In this document: in pieces, positions 1 to 8,775 of the stretch | How positions within the stretch are numbered: the first letter of the stretch is position 1 | Layout: each line of letters opens with the position of its first letter | Assembly: GCA_900471925.1 (NCBI GenBank) | Contig: UCGV01000004.1 | Location: 115,022 to 179,021 of the forward strand | Source: Hyphomicrobiales bacterium | GTDB taxonomy: Bacteria > Pseudomonadota > Alphaproteobacteria > Rhizobiales > Rhizobiaceae | Direction of reading: 5' to 3' | DNA: 64,000 nt | Program-made: the position numbers and the translations under genes | The notes under the pieces: generated by a model | The model's database searches: none | What the model saw: the letters and a program-made list of their open reading frames with translations, nothing else | Told to the model about the DNA's origin: nothing

Positions 1-228
1 CATCGTGCTGGCACTGACCAGCCCCCGCTGCACGCGAGCGAAGACGTCCACGAAGACTCCAGCACCGGCAATAAGTTCGCCACGACGAAAGCTACGTACA
101 GTCGCGCGGCAGAACGGAAAGTCATCATCGGTTGAGATGCGGTTATTTAGAGGCGTTTCAGGAACAACGCTAAGAGCCGCTTTTCCTGCAGCAACCCGAT
201 AGTCTCGCGTTTGTGTAGCTCCGTCCAT
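1..228 (-). CDS. Crp/Fnr-family transcriptional regulator, N-terminal part (cut by window edge)
   Basis: The minus strand is open from an ATG at 228 to the left edge (76 codons), and GGGGAG lies 8 bases upstream of that ATG. An in-frame ATG at 234 is too close to the same ribosome-binding site. The stretch VRSFRRGELIAGAGVFVDVF followed by RVQRGLVSAST has the form of the first strands of a cyclic-nucleotide-binding (Crp/Fnr) domain: an R-G-E-x-I turn, then a hydrophobic strand, then a G-L-V strand. The C-terminal helix-turn-helix would lie outside the window, so DNA binding and any Fe-S cysteines cannot be checked. The FPFC segment just before the domain could hold an Fnr/FixK-type cysteine, but that is speculative. 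Confidence 0.55.
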   Translation of the reverse strand, partial: MDGATQTRDYRVAAGKAALSVVPETPLNNRISTDDDFPFCRATVRSFRRGELIAGAGVFVDVFARVQRGLVSASTM

Positions 229-700
229 GCGCATAACTCCCCAACAAACAAGATTGGCCGTAGCTGATGCTGCACTGCATCATTTATATTGTCTCAACTT
301 GAGAGTCAAACAACAATCGAAGATGAAAAGTGCATCTCAAATAATAGTGACAACACCTGCAGTTATAGCGGCCGCCGTTTTTCTAGCATCCGTCGAATTG
401 CGGGGGTTTATTATGGTCAATTGCCCATTTTTGGGGCGATCGCGATCTATATAATTCAAAAAATAGTTACAGCGCCCGGCTTCATTTATGAAAGCCGTGC
501 GTTGCCAACGCTCTGTAAGTTAAGATCGCGAATAAAATTAGGATGTGACAGTGCCCAACCATTTAATTCGCAGAGGATTCCGTAGCATCAGAGTATTAGC
601 ATAAAGAATTTGCTAATCATTATGACCACGGTCACAGACAAGCACATTGCGCTGCACCAAAATTCATAAGGTTCTAACCGGAAACTTTTGGAGACGGTCG
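229..700. other. AT-rich intergenic region upstream of the polysaccharide cluster
   Basis: About 470 bp separate the Crp/Fnr-type gene, which reads leftward, from the ExoY-like gene, which reads rightward. The region is clearly richer in A and T than its surroundings, especially 420-610. The short open frames in it have no ribosome-binding sites or protein-like composition. It probably carries the promoters of both flanking genes. I could not identify a convincing -35/-10 pair or a known operator. Confidence 0.5.
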
Positions 701-1414
701 ATGACTTGGGAAGCACAGAGTATTGAAGTTCGTGAATCCTGGCCGAACGTTGACCAGTCTGGGCCGAATAACGATCGCCGCACAAGAATGCGCCCTCACG
801 TGGTGGGCAAGGCATCCAAGCGGGCGGTCGATATCGTGATGGCAGCAACTGCGCTCGTCCTGTTGTCACCATTGTTGCTCATTGTTGCTCTCATCGTGAA
901 GCTGAGCGACCGTGGCCCGATCTTTTACTCGCATACGCGCATCGGATATAGCGGTGCGACGTTCGGCTGCCTTAAATTTCGCACGATGAAAACCGACGCC
1001 GCCGCTCAGCTCGCAGAATTGCTGAGGACGAACCCGGCCGCGCGGACAGAGTGGGAAGCAACGCGAAAGCTTAAGAATGATCCGCGCATCACGAGCGTCG
1101 GAGAAATTCTGAGAAAGTCCAGTCTCGACGAGCTTCCGCAGCTCATCAACATTCTGCGCGGCGAAATGAGCATCGTCGGCCCTCGGCCCGTCACGGCAGA
1201 GGAGCTTGCGCGTTATGGCGAGGATGTCGAAAGTTACATGGCCGCAAGACCGGGCCTGACCGGCCAGTGGCAGACAAGCGGCCGTAACGACGTCAGTTAC
1301 GAATATCGCGTCGCGCTTGATGTTCAATATGTCCGTGAATGGTCCCTCACAGGCGATTTCATCATCATCGCGAAGACGGTTCCCGCCCTGTTCTCGCAAC
1401 GCGGCTGCTACTGA
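701..1414 (+). CDS. ExoY-like undecaprenyl-phosphate sugar-1-phosphate transferase
   Basis: This 237-aa protein belongs to the bacterial sugar transferase (ExoY/WcaJ C-terminal) family. Such enzymes start polysaccharide repeat units by moving a hexose-1-phosphate from a nucleotide sugar to undecaprenyl phosphate at the inner membrane. Visible hallmarks are the K-R-A-V-D-I motif (40-45), one membrane helix (about 46-66), P-I-F-Y-S-H-T-R-I-G (73-82), K-F-R-T-M (92-96) and the strongly conserved DELPQLINILRGEMSIVGPRPV stretch (143-164). Length matches ExoY (about 226 aa). I chose the ATG at 701 because GGAGACGG precedes it; an upstream in-frame start at 647 lacks this. The next genes supply chain-length, glycosyltransferase and export functions. 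Which sugar it transfers cannot be read from the sequence. Confidence 0.9.
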   Translation: MTWEAQSIEVRESWPNVDQSGPNNDRRTRMRPHVVGKASKRAVDIVMAATALVLLSPLLLIVALIVKLSDRGPIFYSHTRIGYSGATFGCLKFRTMKTDAAAQLAELLRTNPAARTEWEATRKLKNDPRITSVGEILRKSSLDELPQLINILRGEMSIVGPRPVTAEELARYGEDVESYMAARPGLTGQWQTSGRNDVSYEYRVALDVQYVREWSLTGDFIIIAKTVPALFSQRGCY

Positions 1415-1500
1415 TCCGAGAAAGACGCATGGCCGTCTCGGCCACGCGCAGCGCCGGACTTTACGGAAAAAGATCTCTCTCGCGATTGGATCAGCACACA

Positions 1501-3252
1501 ATGAATTCAAATCACGTCTTCAGCAGCGTCTCTCCCATAGCATTGCCGACCACGACCGGTGGCAACTCGTCGCTGACGCTGCGGGATATCTCGTTCTTCG
1601 TGCGGATGCGTTGGCCCTGGATCGTGTTCACCACTCTGGCCTTTCTGACGATGGCCGGCATCTATCTCCTTGTGGCCAAGCCGACCTATGTGGCCAGTAC
1701 TCAGCTGATGGTCTTTCCTCAGGTGAACGGGTCAGACGCCCAGCGGGCCTTCGCCGAAGACGCATTCATCGACGCACAGCTTGAAATCGCAAAGTCCAGC
1801 GATGTACTTGGCGGTGTCGCAAGCGCGCTCAATCTTGCGAGTGACCCGGCCTTCTCCGATCAGGCTCCTTCGGTGAGGGACAAGATGAAGGACTGGCTGA
1901 CCGGCAACCTGGCCGGTACGGCCCAGTCTGAAACGGTGCCCGGCGACACTGCTGGCGGCGATGCGCTGCCGGCCGCGAAAAATGAGGAAACACAGCGGAC
2001 GGACCGTGTGATCGCCAGACTGCGCAATATCGTCTCCATGCGCCGCATCGGCCAGTCGACGATCCTCGAAATATCGGCTTCCGCCACCAATCCTCAGAAA
2101 GCCGCCGCGATCGCCGATGCCATTGCGCAGCAATACATTCGCAAGAATGTCCAAATGAAGGCTACTGCATCCCAGCAGTACAGCGAATGGCTGGAACAGT
2201 TCGTCAATGAGCAGCAGCGCGGCCTTGCCGATGCAGCAAACGCGCTTGCCACCTTCAAGGCCAATCCACGCGACCAGTTCAAGCTTGCCGAACTGCAGAG
2301 CGCGACCGATGCACGCCGTACTCTCTACGAAAATACCCTTACGCAATATACGGAAGCCAAGCAGCGCATCTCCTACCCGGTCTCTGACGCGACCATCGTC
2401 TCGCAAGCCACCTCGCCGCTCTCCAAGGCCCAGCCGAATAACTCGCTGATCCTCGCCTTCGCGCTGATCGTCGGCGCCGGCTCCGGTTTCGGCCTTGCGA
2501 TGATCCGCCACGTCAGCGACCGACGCATCATGCGCACGCAGCAGCTTGCGAACGCATCCGGTCTGTCATTCGTCACCCAGTTGGGACGGGCGAAGAAGAC
2601 GGGACGTGACGCGGCGTTGCCTGCCGCCAATGACAGCGGCATCGTCGCCTATCCGCTGATCCCCGGCATGGCCGAACTCGGCGCGACAGTCACTGGCTTC
2701 CGCCGCAGGCGCCGTGTGGTAATCGGCATCGTGTCCGTCAACCCGGGAGACGGAGCATCCACGATTGCCTGTGAACTCGCCGTGCTGTCGGCCATATCGG
2801 GCTCTCGCACCCTGCTGATCGATGCCGCCGCCGCCAAGCCTTCGCTCAGCAGATCGATCGCCCCAAACAGCACCACCGGCCTCGTTGATGTCATCGACAA
2901 TATCGAGACTCTGCGCAGTGCCACCTTGTCCCTGACGCCGACATTGAAGTTCCTGCCTCTTGGCAAGGTGCGTGCCGCGACACCTGCCATTCGCTTGAGC
3001 TCGCGCCGCACGCAGCTCAACTTCAATGACCTCAAGAAGGAATTCGACGCCATCTTCGTCGATATCTCGGCCTTCACCGCATCGCCGGATGCCAGTGCGA
3101 TCTCTCCGGAACTCGATGGCGTTCTTGTCGTCAGCTGTTACGGACGCACCTCGATCGACGAAACCGTTCGCGTCATCGACAGCATGCGCAATGTCGGCAC
3201 AGAAATTCTCGGCGCAATCGTCAACAACACACCTTCAGGTGTTCAGGCATGA
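1501..3252 (+). CDS. Wzz/BY-kinase-like polysaccharide co-polymerase with degenerate P-loop
   Basis: This 583-aa protein has the ExoP/Wzc layout: an N-terminal membrane helix (about 39-58), a Wzz-type periplasmic segment with coiled-coil character, a second helix around LILAFALIVGAGSGFGLAMI, and a cytoplasmic P-loop ATPase-like domain. Such proteins set chain length and assist export. The ATPase domain looks impaired. The Walker A position reads NPGDGASTIA, with Ala where the essential Lys of GxGKST should be, and the second box reads LLIDAAAAKP instead of LLIDxDxRxP. The C-terminus (NNTPSGVQA) has no tyrosine cluster. It is therefore probably a structural co-polymerase without autokinase activity. 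The start is uncertain: an in-frame ATG at 1429 has GAGAAAG upstream and would add 24 residues. The stop overlaps the next gene by 4 bp. Confidence 0.85.
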   Translation: MNSNHVFSSVSPIALPTTTGGNSSLTLRDISFFVRMRWPWIVFTTLAFLTMAGIYLLVAKPTYVASTQLMVFPQVNGSDAQRAFAEDAFIDAQLEIAKSSDVLGGVASALNLASDPAFSDQAPSVRDKMKDWLTGNLAGTAQSETVPGDTAGGDALPAAKNEETQRTDRVIARLRNIVSMRRIGQSTILEISASATNPQKAAAIADAIAQQYIRKNVQMKATASQQYSEWLEQFVNEQQRGLADAANALATFKANPRDQFKLAELQSATDARRTLYENTLTQYTEAKQRISYPVSDATIVSQATSPLSKAQPNNSLILAFALIVGAGSGFGLAMIRHVSDRRIMRTQQLANASGLSFVTQLGRAKKTGRDAALPAANDSGIVAYPLIPGMAELGATVTGFRRRRRVVIGIVSVNPGDGASTIACELAVLSAISGSRTLLIDAAAAKPSLSRSIAPNSTTGLVDVIDNIETLRSATLSLTPTLKFLPLGKVRAATPAIRLSSRRTQLNFNDLKKEFDAIFVDISAFTASPDASAISPELDGVLVVSCYGRTSIDETVRVIDSMRNVGTEILGAIVNNTPSGVQA

Positions 3253-4199
3253 CGGCCGCGACCTCACAGGCATCAAAGCTGAAGATCGCCGTCGGCATTG
3301 CGTCGGCCGGCCGGCCGGCGACGCTTCTGGAAACCGTGGCCTATATCGACAGTCTCGAACGGCGCCCGGATCGCATCATCGTTTGCGTGCCGAACCCGGA
3401 TGACGCCGCAGGGCTTTCCGGTCGCCCGGGCGTGGAACTGACGGTCGGCCCGCGCGGCCTTACATGCCAGCGCAACCGGATCATCCAGGCGGCAAGTCCG
3501 GACATGGACGTGCTCGTCTTCCTGGACGACGACTTTGTTCCTGCGCCAGGCTTCGTCCCGCGCATGGCAGCAGTCTTTACCGAAAATCCTGATGTGGTCA
3601 TCGCGACGGGCGACGTGCTTGCGGACGGCATTCTCGGCAGCGGTCTCACCCAATCCGAAGCCGTGCAGATCATCCGGAATGCCGGCGAAAAAGACGAGCA
3701 AGTGCGCGACATCTATAATGCCTACGGATGCAATATGGCTGTTCGCCTCGCACCGATCGTCGAGAACCGGCTCGCCTTCGACGAAGCGCTGCCGCTCTAT
3801 GGCTGGCTGGAGGATGTCGATTTCAGTCGCGCCATCGCCCGCTACGGCCGATCCGTCCGCATTTCCGGCGCCTGCGGCGTCCATCTGGGCGTCAAATCCG
3901 GACGCCAGCCCGGCAAGCGCCTCGGCTATTCGCAGGTCGCCAATCCCGTTTATCTGATGCGCAAGGGCACAATGTCCGGGACGCGCGCACTGGCGCAGAT
4001 CGGCCGCAATATCCTGGCGAATGCCCGTGGTGCATTGCTCAATGATCGCGCGATCGATCGCCGCGGCCGGCTCAACGGCAATATACTGGCTTTGGCCGAT
4101 GTTCTGGTCGGACGCGCATCTCCGATGCGCATCCTTGAACTCAGCCAATCCTCAAATCGCGAGATGTCTTCGCCATCCATCGCGGCAAAACGGAGGTAA
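3249..4199 (+). CDS. Family 2 glycosyltransferase
   Basis: This 316-aa GT-A fold enzyme begins with a typical GT2 strand (KIAVGIASAGRP, 11-22). It continues with a Q-R-N-R substrate-loop motif (74-77), the metal/nucleotide-sugar site LVFLDDDFVP (89-98) and an acceptor-side motif, YGWLEDVDFSRA, about 100 residues later. It most likely adds one sugar to the lipid-linked repeat unit at the cytoplasmic face of the membrane. It overlaps the upstream Wzz-like gene by the ATGA arrangement, so the two are probably translationally coupled. An export gene follows within 10 bp. Donor and acceptor sugars are unknown. Confidence 0.85.
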   Translation: MTAATSQASKLKIAVGIASAGRPATLLETVAYIDSLERRPDRIIVCVPNPDDAAGLSGRPGVELTVGPRGLTCQRNRIIQAASPDMDVLVFLDDDFVPAPGFVPRMAAVFTENPDVVIATGDVLADGILGSGLTQSEAVQIIRNAGEKDEQVRDIYNAYGCNMAVRLAPIVENRLAFDEALPLYGWLEDVDFSRAIARYGRSVRISGACGVHLGVKSGRQPGKRLGYSQVANPVYLMRKGTMSGTRALAQIGRNILANARGALLNDRAIDRRGRLNGNILALADVLVGRASPMRILELSQSSNREMSSPSIAAKRR

Positions 4200-4207
4200 C
4201 AGACGCC

Positions 4208-5587
4208 ATGAGGTTCACTTCTTTGCCTGATCGTCTAACATTCCTTGGCCTCGCCACCATTTTCGCCTGCGTGACGGGATGGAGCACGGCTCATGCCGAC
4301 AACTACACGCTCGTTCCCGAGGACAAGATAAAGCTGCGGGTAGTGGAATGGCGCTCCGCCGATTCCAAATATGCAAGTTGGGAAGCTCTCGACGGAACCT
4401 ATAATGTCGACGACGGCGGCAATGTGTCGATCCCGATCGCCGGCCAGATCAAGGCATCCGGCCAGACGACCGAGCAACTGTCGGACGCGATCTCGGATGC
4501 GCTCGCCGAAAAGGCCGAGCTTCCCGGTCGCCCCTTCATTGCCCTCGAAGTCGAAGAACATGCACCGATCTTCGTCAACGGCAATGTAGAGCGGCCCGGC
4601 CGCTACCCATTCGAAGCCAATATGACCGTGACGAAGGCCGTCAGCATCGCTGGCGGCTATATGCGCGCACGTGACGACAACAGCTATTACGAACGTGACC
4701 GTATTCAGGCCGCTGGCGACTATCGCACGGCTCTCATGAATCGCCGCGATCTGCTGATGCGCGCAGCCCGTCTGCGGGCCGAGATCGCTGGCCAGCCGGA
4801 CTTTGACATTCCCGCCGAGCTTGCCGCCACGCCCGATATCGAAAAGCTTAAGTCCGAAGAACTGAACCTGATGCATCTGAGGGCTGTCGAAACCAACAGC
4901 AAGGTCGAGGCGGCAGACGACCTGAGCCGCCTCTATACTCAGGAAATCCAGTCCCTCGAAGGCAAGGTCGTTTCCCAGAAGCGGCAGATCGATCTCGCGC
5001 AGCAGGAACTGAACAATGTCAACAGCCTCGTCAGCAAGGGCTTGACCAGCAATACCCGCCAGTTTTCGGTCGACCGCAGTCTTGCCGAAACCCAAAGCGA
5101 ATTACTGGATCTCGAGATCGCGCTCACCAAATCCCGCCAGGGCCTGAATGAGAGCCAGCGCGAAAAGGCTGACGTCATCAACAAGCGCAACGCCGAAAAC
5201 CAGCAGGAACTGAACACGATCAGCCTCGCGATCAACAAGGCGGGGATCGACATGCAGATCGCACAGCTTCTTGGCGACCAAGCAGGATACAGTGCCGAAC
5301 TCGCCCGCATGGGTGCGGAATCGGCATTGCTCGGCACGACGAAAAAGAACTTCAAGATCGTTCGCCGCAACGACGACGGCAGCTACACGAATATCGCGGC
5401 AGACGAAAACACGGCCCTTCTGCCCCATGACGTCATCGAGATTGGCGTCCAGGCAACCGTCGATGTTTCGACGGCAGCTCCGCAGGCACAGCAGCCGCAA
5501 CTGAAGGCCGCCGCTGCCCTGATTCCGAATACAGCACAAAGCGATGCAGCCCCCAAGAACTGGGTTTCGCAATCGGGATCGAACTAG
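4208..5587 (+). CDS. ExoF/Wza-like polysaccharide export protein (periplasmic/outer membrane)
   Basis: This 459-aa protein starts after a good GGAGG site (4192-4196) and carries a signal peptide ending near STAHA-DNY (about residue 30). Next comes a Poly_export domain (YTLVPEDKIKLRVVEW, then a D-G-G-N-V-S-I-P-I-A-G strand). An SLBB-like segment follows (APIFVNGNVERPGRYPFEANMTV). Residues of roughly 170-370 are rich in heptad-like Leu/Glu/Gln and are probably coiled coil. This matches rhizobial ExoF rather than the shorter Wza lipoproteins. No lipobox Cys is seen, so outer-membrane anchoring is not shown. It should form the periplasmic or outer-membrane export conduit with the Wzz-like protein two genes upstream. 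Confidence 0.87.
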   Translation: MRFTSLPDRLTFLGLATIFACVTGWSTAHADNYTLVPEDKIKLRVVEWRSADSKYASWEALDGTYNVDDGGNVSIPIAGQIKASGQTTEQLSDAISDALAEKAELPGRPFIALEVEEHAPIFVNGNVERPGRYPFEANMTVTKAVSIAGGYMRARDDNSYYERDRIQAAGDYRTALMNRRDLLMRAARLRAEIAGQPDFDIPAELAATPDIEKLKSEELNLMHLRAVETNSKVEAADDLSRLYTQEIQSLEGKVVSQKRQIDLAQQELNNVNSLVSKGLTSNTRQFSVDRSLAETQSELLDLEIALTKSRQGLNESQREKADVINKRNAENQQELNTISLAINKAGIDMQIAQLLGDQAGYSAELARMGAESALLGTTKKNFKIVRRNDDGSYTNIAADENTALLPHDVIEIGVQATVDVSTAAPQAQQPQLKAAAALIPNTAQSDAAPKNWVSQSGSN

Positions 5588-5721
5588 GGAGACAGCGGTA
5601 GGGACATGCCTGATCGCATCAGAATGGAGTTCGTATCTGCAGGAGCCGGAACGTTGTGCAATATGCACAGGCCCTACGATATATCGGCGACCGACCTTCG
5701 GATAGTGTCGGAGGCCGCCGC

Positions 5722-7173
5722 ATGACAATCGAACCGATCGGCTTTATTGCCATCCTGCTCGGCTTCATGGTTGTCTATCACGGATCTCGATGGGCGATCA
5801 CGGCACTCTGCCTCTCCACACTCCTCGGCGCCGCCGCGGCCTTCCAGCTTCCGGCGCTCGGCAGTAGCAGCATTCAGCCAAGTCACCTCATGTTGTTCTT
5901 CGCTGCGCTGGGCGTCATTCTGCGTCCGCGTCCAAAGCAGGCGACAATCGAAAGTCTGGCCTATCCCGGCCCCGGCTTCTGGTTCGCTGCCTACGTCCTG
6001 TTCTCGGTTGTATCGGCTTTTTTCCTGCCGCGTATTTTTGCCGGTGCAACGCTGGTCTATTCGTCTGCGCGCAACACGGCCGGCCTGACGTCTGTCATGG
6101 CCTCGCCGCTGGCGCCAGGCTCATCCAATCTCACGCAGTCCGTCTACCTGCTCGGCGACCTGGTCTGCTTCGCTGTCATCTCCGGTCTCGCCCGGCTCGG
6201 GCATGGCCGTTTCATCGCACACCAGCTCGTCCTGACCGCACTCGTATGCCTTGGTTTCGCCGTGGTCGATATCGGCACGTTCAGCATAGGCGCACCCGAG
6301 CTGCTCGATTTCATCCGAAACGCAAATTACACGATGCATACGGCGGAAGTTATCGGGGGCTTCAAGCGCATTGTCGGCTCCTTTCCGGAAGCCAGCGCCT
6401 ACGGCACCGTCGCTCTGGCGTTATTCTGCTTTACCCTCATCCTCTGGCTGGAGCGCTTCCCAAGCCGGGTGACTGGTTTTGCGACGGTCGCGGTCGGCCT
6501 CACCGTGATCCTCTGCACCTCGACGACCGCCTATGTCGCCGGCCTTTTCATGATGTGCGTCGCGATACTGCTCAGCCTCAAGCGCCTCGTGACTGGCCAG
6601 GCAACCCGCCCCTATGCGACCTTTCTCCTGATCACGCTCTTCATGGTGCCTTGCATCATCATGGCAATCGCATTGATCCCCACCCTCTGGAACGCCATGA
6701 GCGCTTTGGCGGATGTGACTTTCGCCAGAAAACTTCAGTCGCAATCCGGCGAGGAGCGCACAGCATGGAATACCCTGGCGCTGATCTCATTCGTCGAAAC
6801 ATCGACCTTCGGAGCCGGTCTCGGCACCGTGCGCTCGTCGAGCTTCGTCGCCGCACTTCTATCAAATGTCGGCCTTACCGGCACCGTTCTGTTCCTGCTC
6901 TTCCTCTACAGTCTTCTGATGGCGGCGGCGCGCAGCAAACTGATCAGCCGTGAAAACCGTGCAATTGGAATAGCCGCCGTCTTCGCCTCCGTAGCCCAGA
7001 TTGCCTCGGCGACGATTTCCGGAAGCAGCACCGATCTCGGCCTGCTTTTCAGCATCACGGCCGGGCTTGCGAGCGGCTGCCTGGCCGTGCCCTACGCACT
7101 GCCACGGCGAATGAATCGCCCGCAGAGGACACCGGCGTCTCTGATGAGCACACCGGTGTTTTCACCGCGATGA
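5722..7173 (+). CDS. O-antigen ligase/polymerase-like polytopic membrane protein (ExoQ-like role)
   Basis: This 483-aa protein consists of about ten to twelve hydrophobic helices, for example FIAILLGFMVVYHGSRWAI, LMLFFAALGVI, LTALVCLGFAVVDIG and FLLITLFMVPCIIMAIALI. A larger polar loop lies around 330-380. This is the layout of Wzy/WaaL/ExoQ family proteins. In a cluster that already has a primer, transferases and export proteins, it most likely polymerises repeat units in the periplasm. The ATG at 5722 has GGAGG (5710-5714) at ideal distance; an in-frame start at 5656 has none. It lies 134 bp after the export gene. Ligase versus polymerase cannot be separated by sequence reading. Confidence 0.72.
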   Translation: MTIEPIGFIAILLGFMVVYHGSRWAITALCLSTLLGAAAAFQLPALGSSSIQPSHLMLFFAALGVILRPRPKQATIESLAYPGPGFWFAAYVLFSVVSAFFLPRIFAGATLVYSSARNTAGLTSVMASPLAPGSSNLTQSVYLLGDLVCFAVISGLARLGHGRFIAHQLVLTALVCLGFAVVDIGTFSIGAPELLDFIRNANYTMHTAEVIGGFKRIVGSFPEASAYGTVALALFCFTLILWLERFPSRVTGFATVAVGLTVILCTSTTAYVAGLFMMCVAILLSLKRLVTGQATRPYATFLLITLFMVPCIIMAIALIPTLWNAMSALADVTFARKLQSQSGEERTAWNTLALISFVETSTFGAGLGTVRSSSFVAALLSNVGLTGTVLFLLFLYSLLMAAARSKLISRENRAIGIAAVFASVAQIASATISGSSTDLGLLFSITAGLASGCLAVPYALPRRMNRPQRTPASLMSTPVFSPR

Positions 7174-7214
7174 GGTGCGCCGCAGGGAAGACTTCAAAAA
7201 GGATTTCGGCGCTG

Positions 7215-7511
7215 TCAGTTTTGCCGCTGTTTGCTTGGCACCCGCGCCGGATCGGAAATCGTGCTTTCCTTGGCGGGCTTACGGCTGCGGCGCCAGATAC
7301 CGGCCGTGAACACCCCTGTCACGTAGCAGACCTGCATCAGCGCGAGAATGCCGAGACCGTAAAGTGCCGCATCGAACAGCGACGCATGCTGCTGGGCGAC
7401 GATGCCGAAACCGAGAGCGACGACAATCGCGAAAATGGCGAAGGCCCAGGCGCGAATGGCCGCTCCGGCCACGAGCGAAATGAGTATCACGATGATCGTG
7501 CCGCTCAACAT
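7215..7511 (-). CDS. Small membrane protein, possible ExoX/SyrA-type regulator of polysaccharide synthesis
   Basis: This 98-aa protein has two or three membrane helices (TIIVILISLVAGAAIRAWAF, AIFAIVVALGFGIVA, LYGLGILALMQVCYVTGVF) and a basic cytoplasmic tail (WRRSRKPAKE). It reads against the polysaccharide genes. Small inner-membrane proteins of this size (ExoX, PsiA, SyrA) lower exopolysaccharide production in rhizobia, and their last helix ends in a Q-x-x-Y-x-x-x-V-x-x-x-x-W-R pattern like the one here. The resemblance is short and weak, so the link is inference. The ORF is real by composition: the hydrophobic pattern is clean and ends in charged residues. The region from 7512 to 7794 holds no gene I can see. 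Confidence 0.5.
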   Translation of the reverse strand: MLSGTIIVILISLVAGAAIRAWAFAIFAIVVALGFGIVAQQHASLFDAALYGLGILALMQVCYVTGVFTAGIWRRSRKPAKESTISDPARVPSKQRQN

Positions 7512-7794
7512 TGCGATGCCCTATCCCTTTCCATCGTCCCGCACGCCCCCCATGCCGATCTTCACACTATGGGGACAAATCCACAACACCCAGCTTTTGG
7601 TAGTGAAGCGGTAGCAACGGTTAATTTTCCCACAATTCACCGTGATCAAAACGCCGGAGCACCAGGATTTTCTCCCGAACGGATGAGCAATATCTGCCGT
7701 TCAGACAGTAGAAACCACTATTTCGGCAACCGGAAATCTACAAAATCCTCAATACAGGCACCTCCCGACGAAGAACTACGAGAAGGATTGTACC

Positions 7795-8706
7795 ATGAGT
7801 AATCAGTGCGTGGCCTACGTTACGGATGTCGAATATTCCTTTCCGACTATTCTTTCGGCGTTGCAGGCAAGAAAATTCTCAAATCCCGAGACCGACGTGT
7901 GTGTTCTCATGTCGGAACACCTGGACAATTTCGATGAACTGAGGAGCCTTCTGGCATTGAGCGGCGTCAAGCTGATGGACGCAACGGAAGCGCTGCATCA
8001 GTCCCTCGGCACGCTCGACGGTTCGCATTTCATGGGCCGCATCAGCGTCAGCACCATGGCCAAGCTCGTACTCGCCCAGGTTCTGCCTGACAACTACACC
8101 CAGATTATCTATCTCGACGGCGACACGCAGATCGTCAGCAGCCTTGCCGAACTCGAAAACGCCTACGCGCCGCCCGGAAAATTCTTTGCTGCCCGCGATT
8201 ACACCTCGATCCAGGGCCTGCTGCAGACAGGCAGGGACAGCAGCTACTTCAACGCCGGCGTTCTGAAATTCCACCGTGACGGCTGGATCGGCCCGGAAGC
8301 GTTGCAGCTCTTCGCCACGAACCCCGAGGCCTGCGACGGCAAACACGACCAGGGCGCACTGAACTATGTCTGCGGCTCCTCCCTCATTCTGGTGTCGAAC
8401 CGCTGGAATTTTCCCAAGCAGTTTCTGCACCTCGTGAACATGTCCTCGCTGGCCGTGGTCCACTACATGGCGCACCCCAAGCCCTGGCACGGCACCTTCT
8501 TCCCGTGGAGTGATACCGAAAGTCAGGTCTATATCGACCTGCGCAAGACGCACCCGGTCTATAACGCCCTTTACCGGGGCATCAGCTTCGATCGCAAGAT
8601 GGTCTACAAGTACCGTTCGATGCGTGAGCGCATGCGTCATGCCCTGCAGAACCAGGCACCCAATCCGCGCGTCCAGACCCTGCTCGCCGGCGACTATGTC
8701 GTCTGA
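7795..8706 (+). CDS. Family 8 glycosyltransferase (LgtC/GatL type)
   Basis: This 303-aa protein starts with an AAGGA site upstream of ATG 7795. GT8 features are an N-terminal V-A-Y-V-T-D strand (6-11), the metal-binding IIYLDGDTQIV at 104-114 with the DxD at 108-110, a F-N-A-G-V-L motif after the donor site, and a late H-Y-M-A-H-P-K-P-W-H motif. The H-x-x-G/H-x-K-P-W motif closes the UDP-sugar site in LgtC relatives. These are retaining transferases that typically add galactose or galacturonic acid from UDP-sugars. It probably decorates or extends the polysaccharide made by the upstream cluster, and another transferase follows 69 bp downstream. Confidence 0.85.
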   Translation: MSNQCVAYVTDVEYSFPTILSALQARKFSNPETDVCVLMSEHLDNFDELRSLLALSGVKLMDATEALHQSLGTLDGSHFMGRISVSTMAKLVLAQVLPDNYTQIIYLDGDTQIVSSLAELENAYAPPGKFFAARDYTSIQGLLQTGRDSSYFNAGVLKFHRDGWIGPEALQLFATNPEACDGKHDQGALNYVCGSSLILVSNRWNFPKQFLHLVNMSSLAVVHYMAHPKPWHGTFFPWSDTESQVYIDLRKTHPVYNALYRGISFDRKMVYKYRSMRERMRHALQNQAPNPRVQTLLAGDYVV

Positions 8707-8775
8707 CGCAAGGATGGCCCGATCCCTGCAGGCAAAGTCGGCCCTTGAGACCGGTGCGAATGTTCAGGAGCAGAA

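Noticed and set aside
227..585. Two overlapping plus-strand open frames before the ExoY-like gene
   Set aside because: No ribosome-binding sites, low-complexity AT-driven composition and no protein pattern; the first overlaps the start of the Crp/Fnr-type gene.
7816..7825. TACGTTACGG inside the GT8 gene, resembling the shared element
   Set aside because: Only 10 bases match, the flanks differ from the consensus and it lies at codons 8-11 of a coding sequence.
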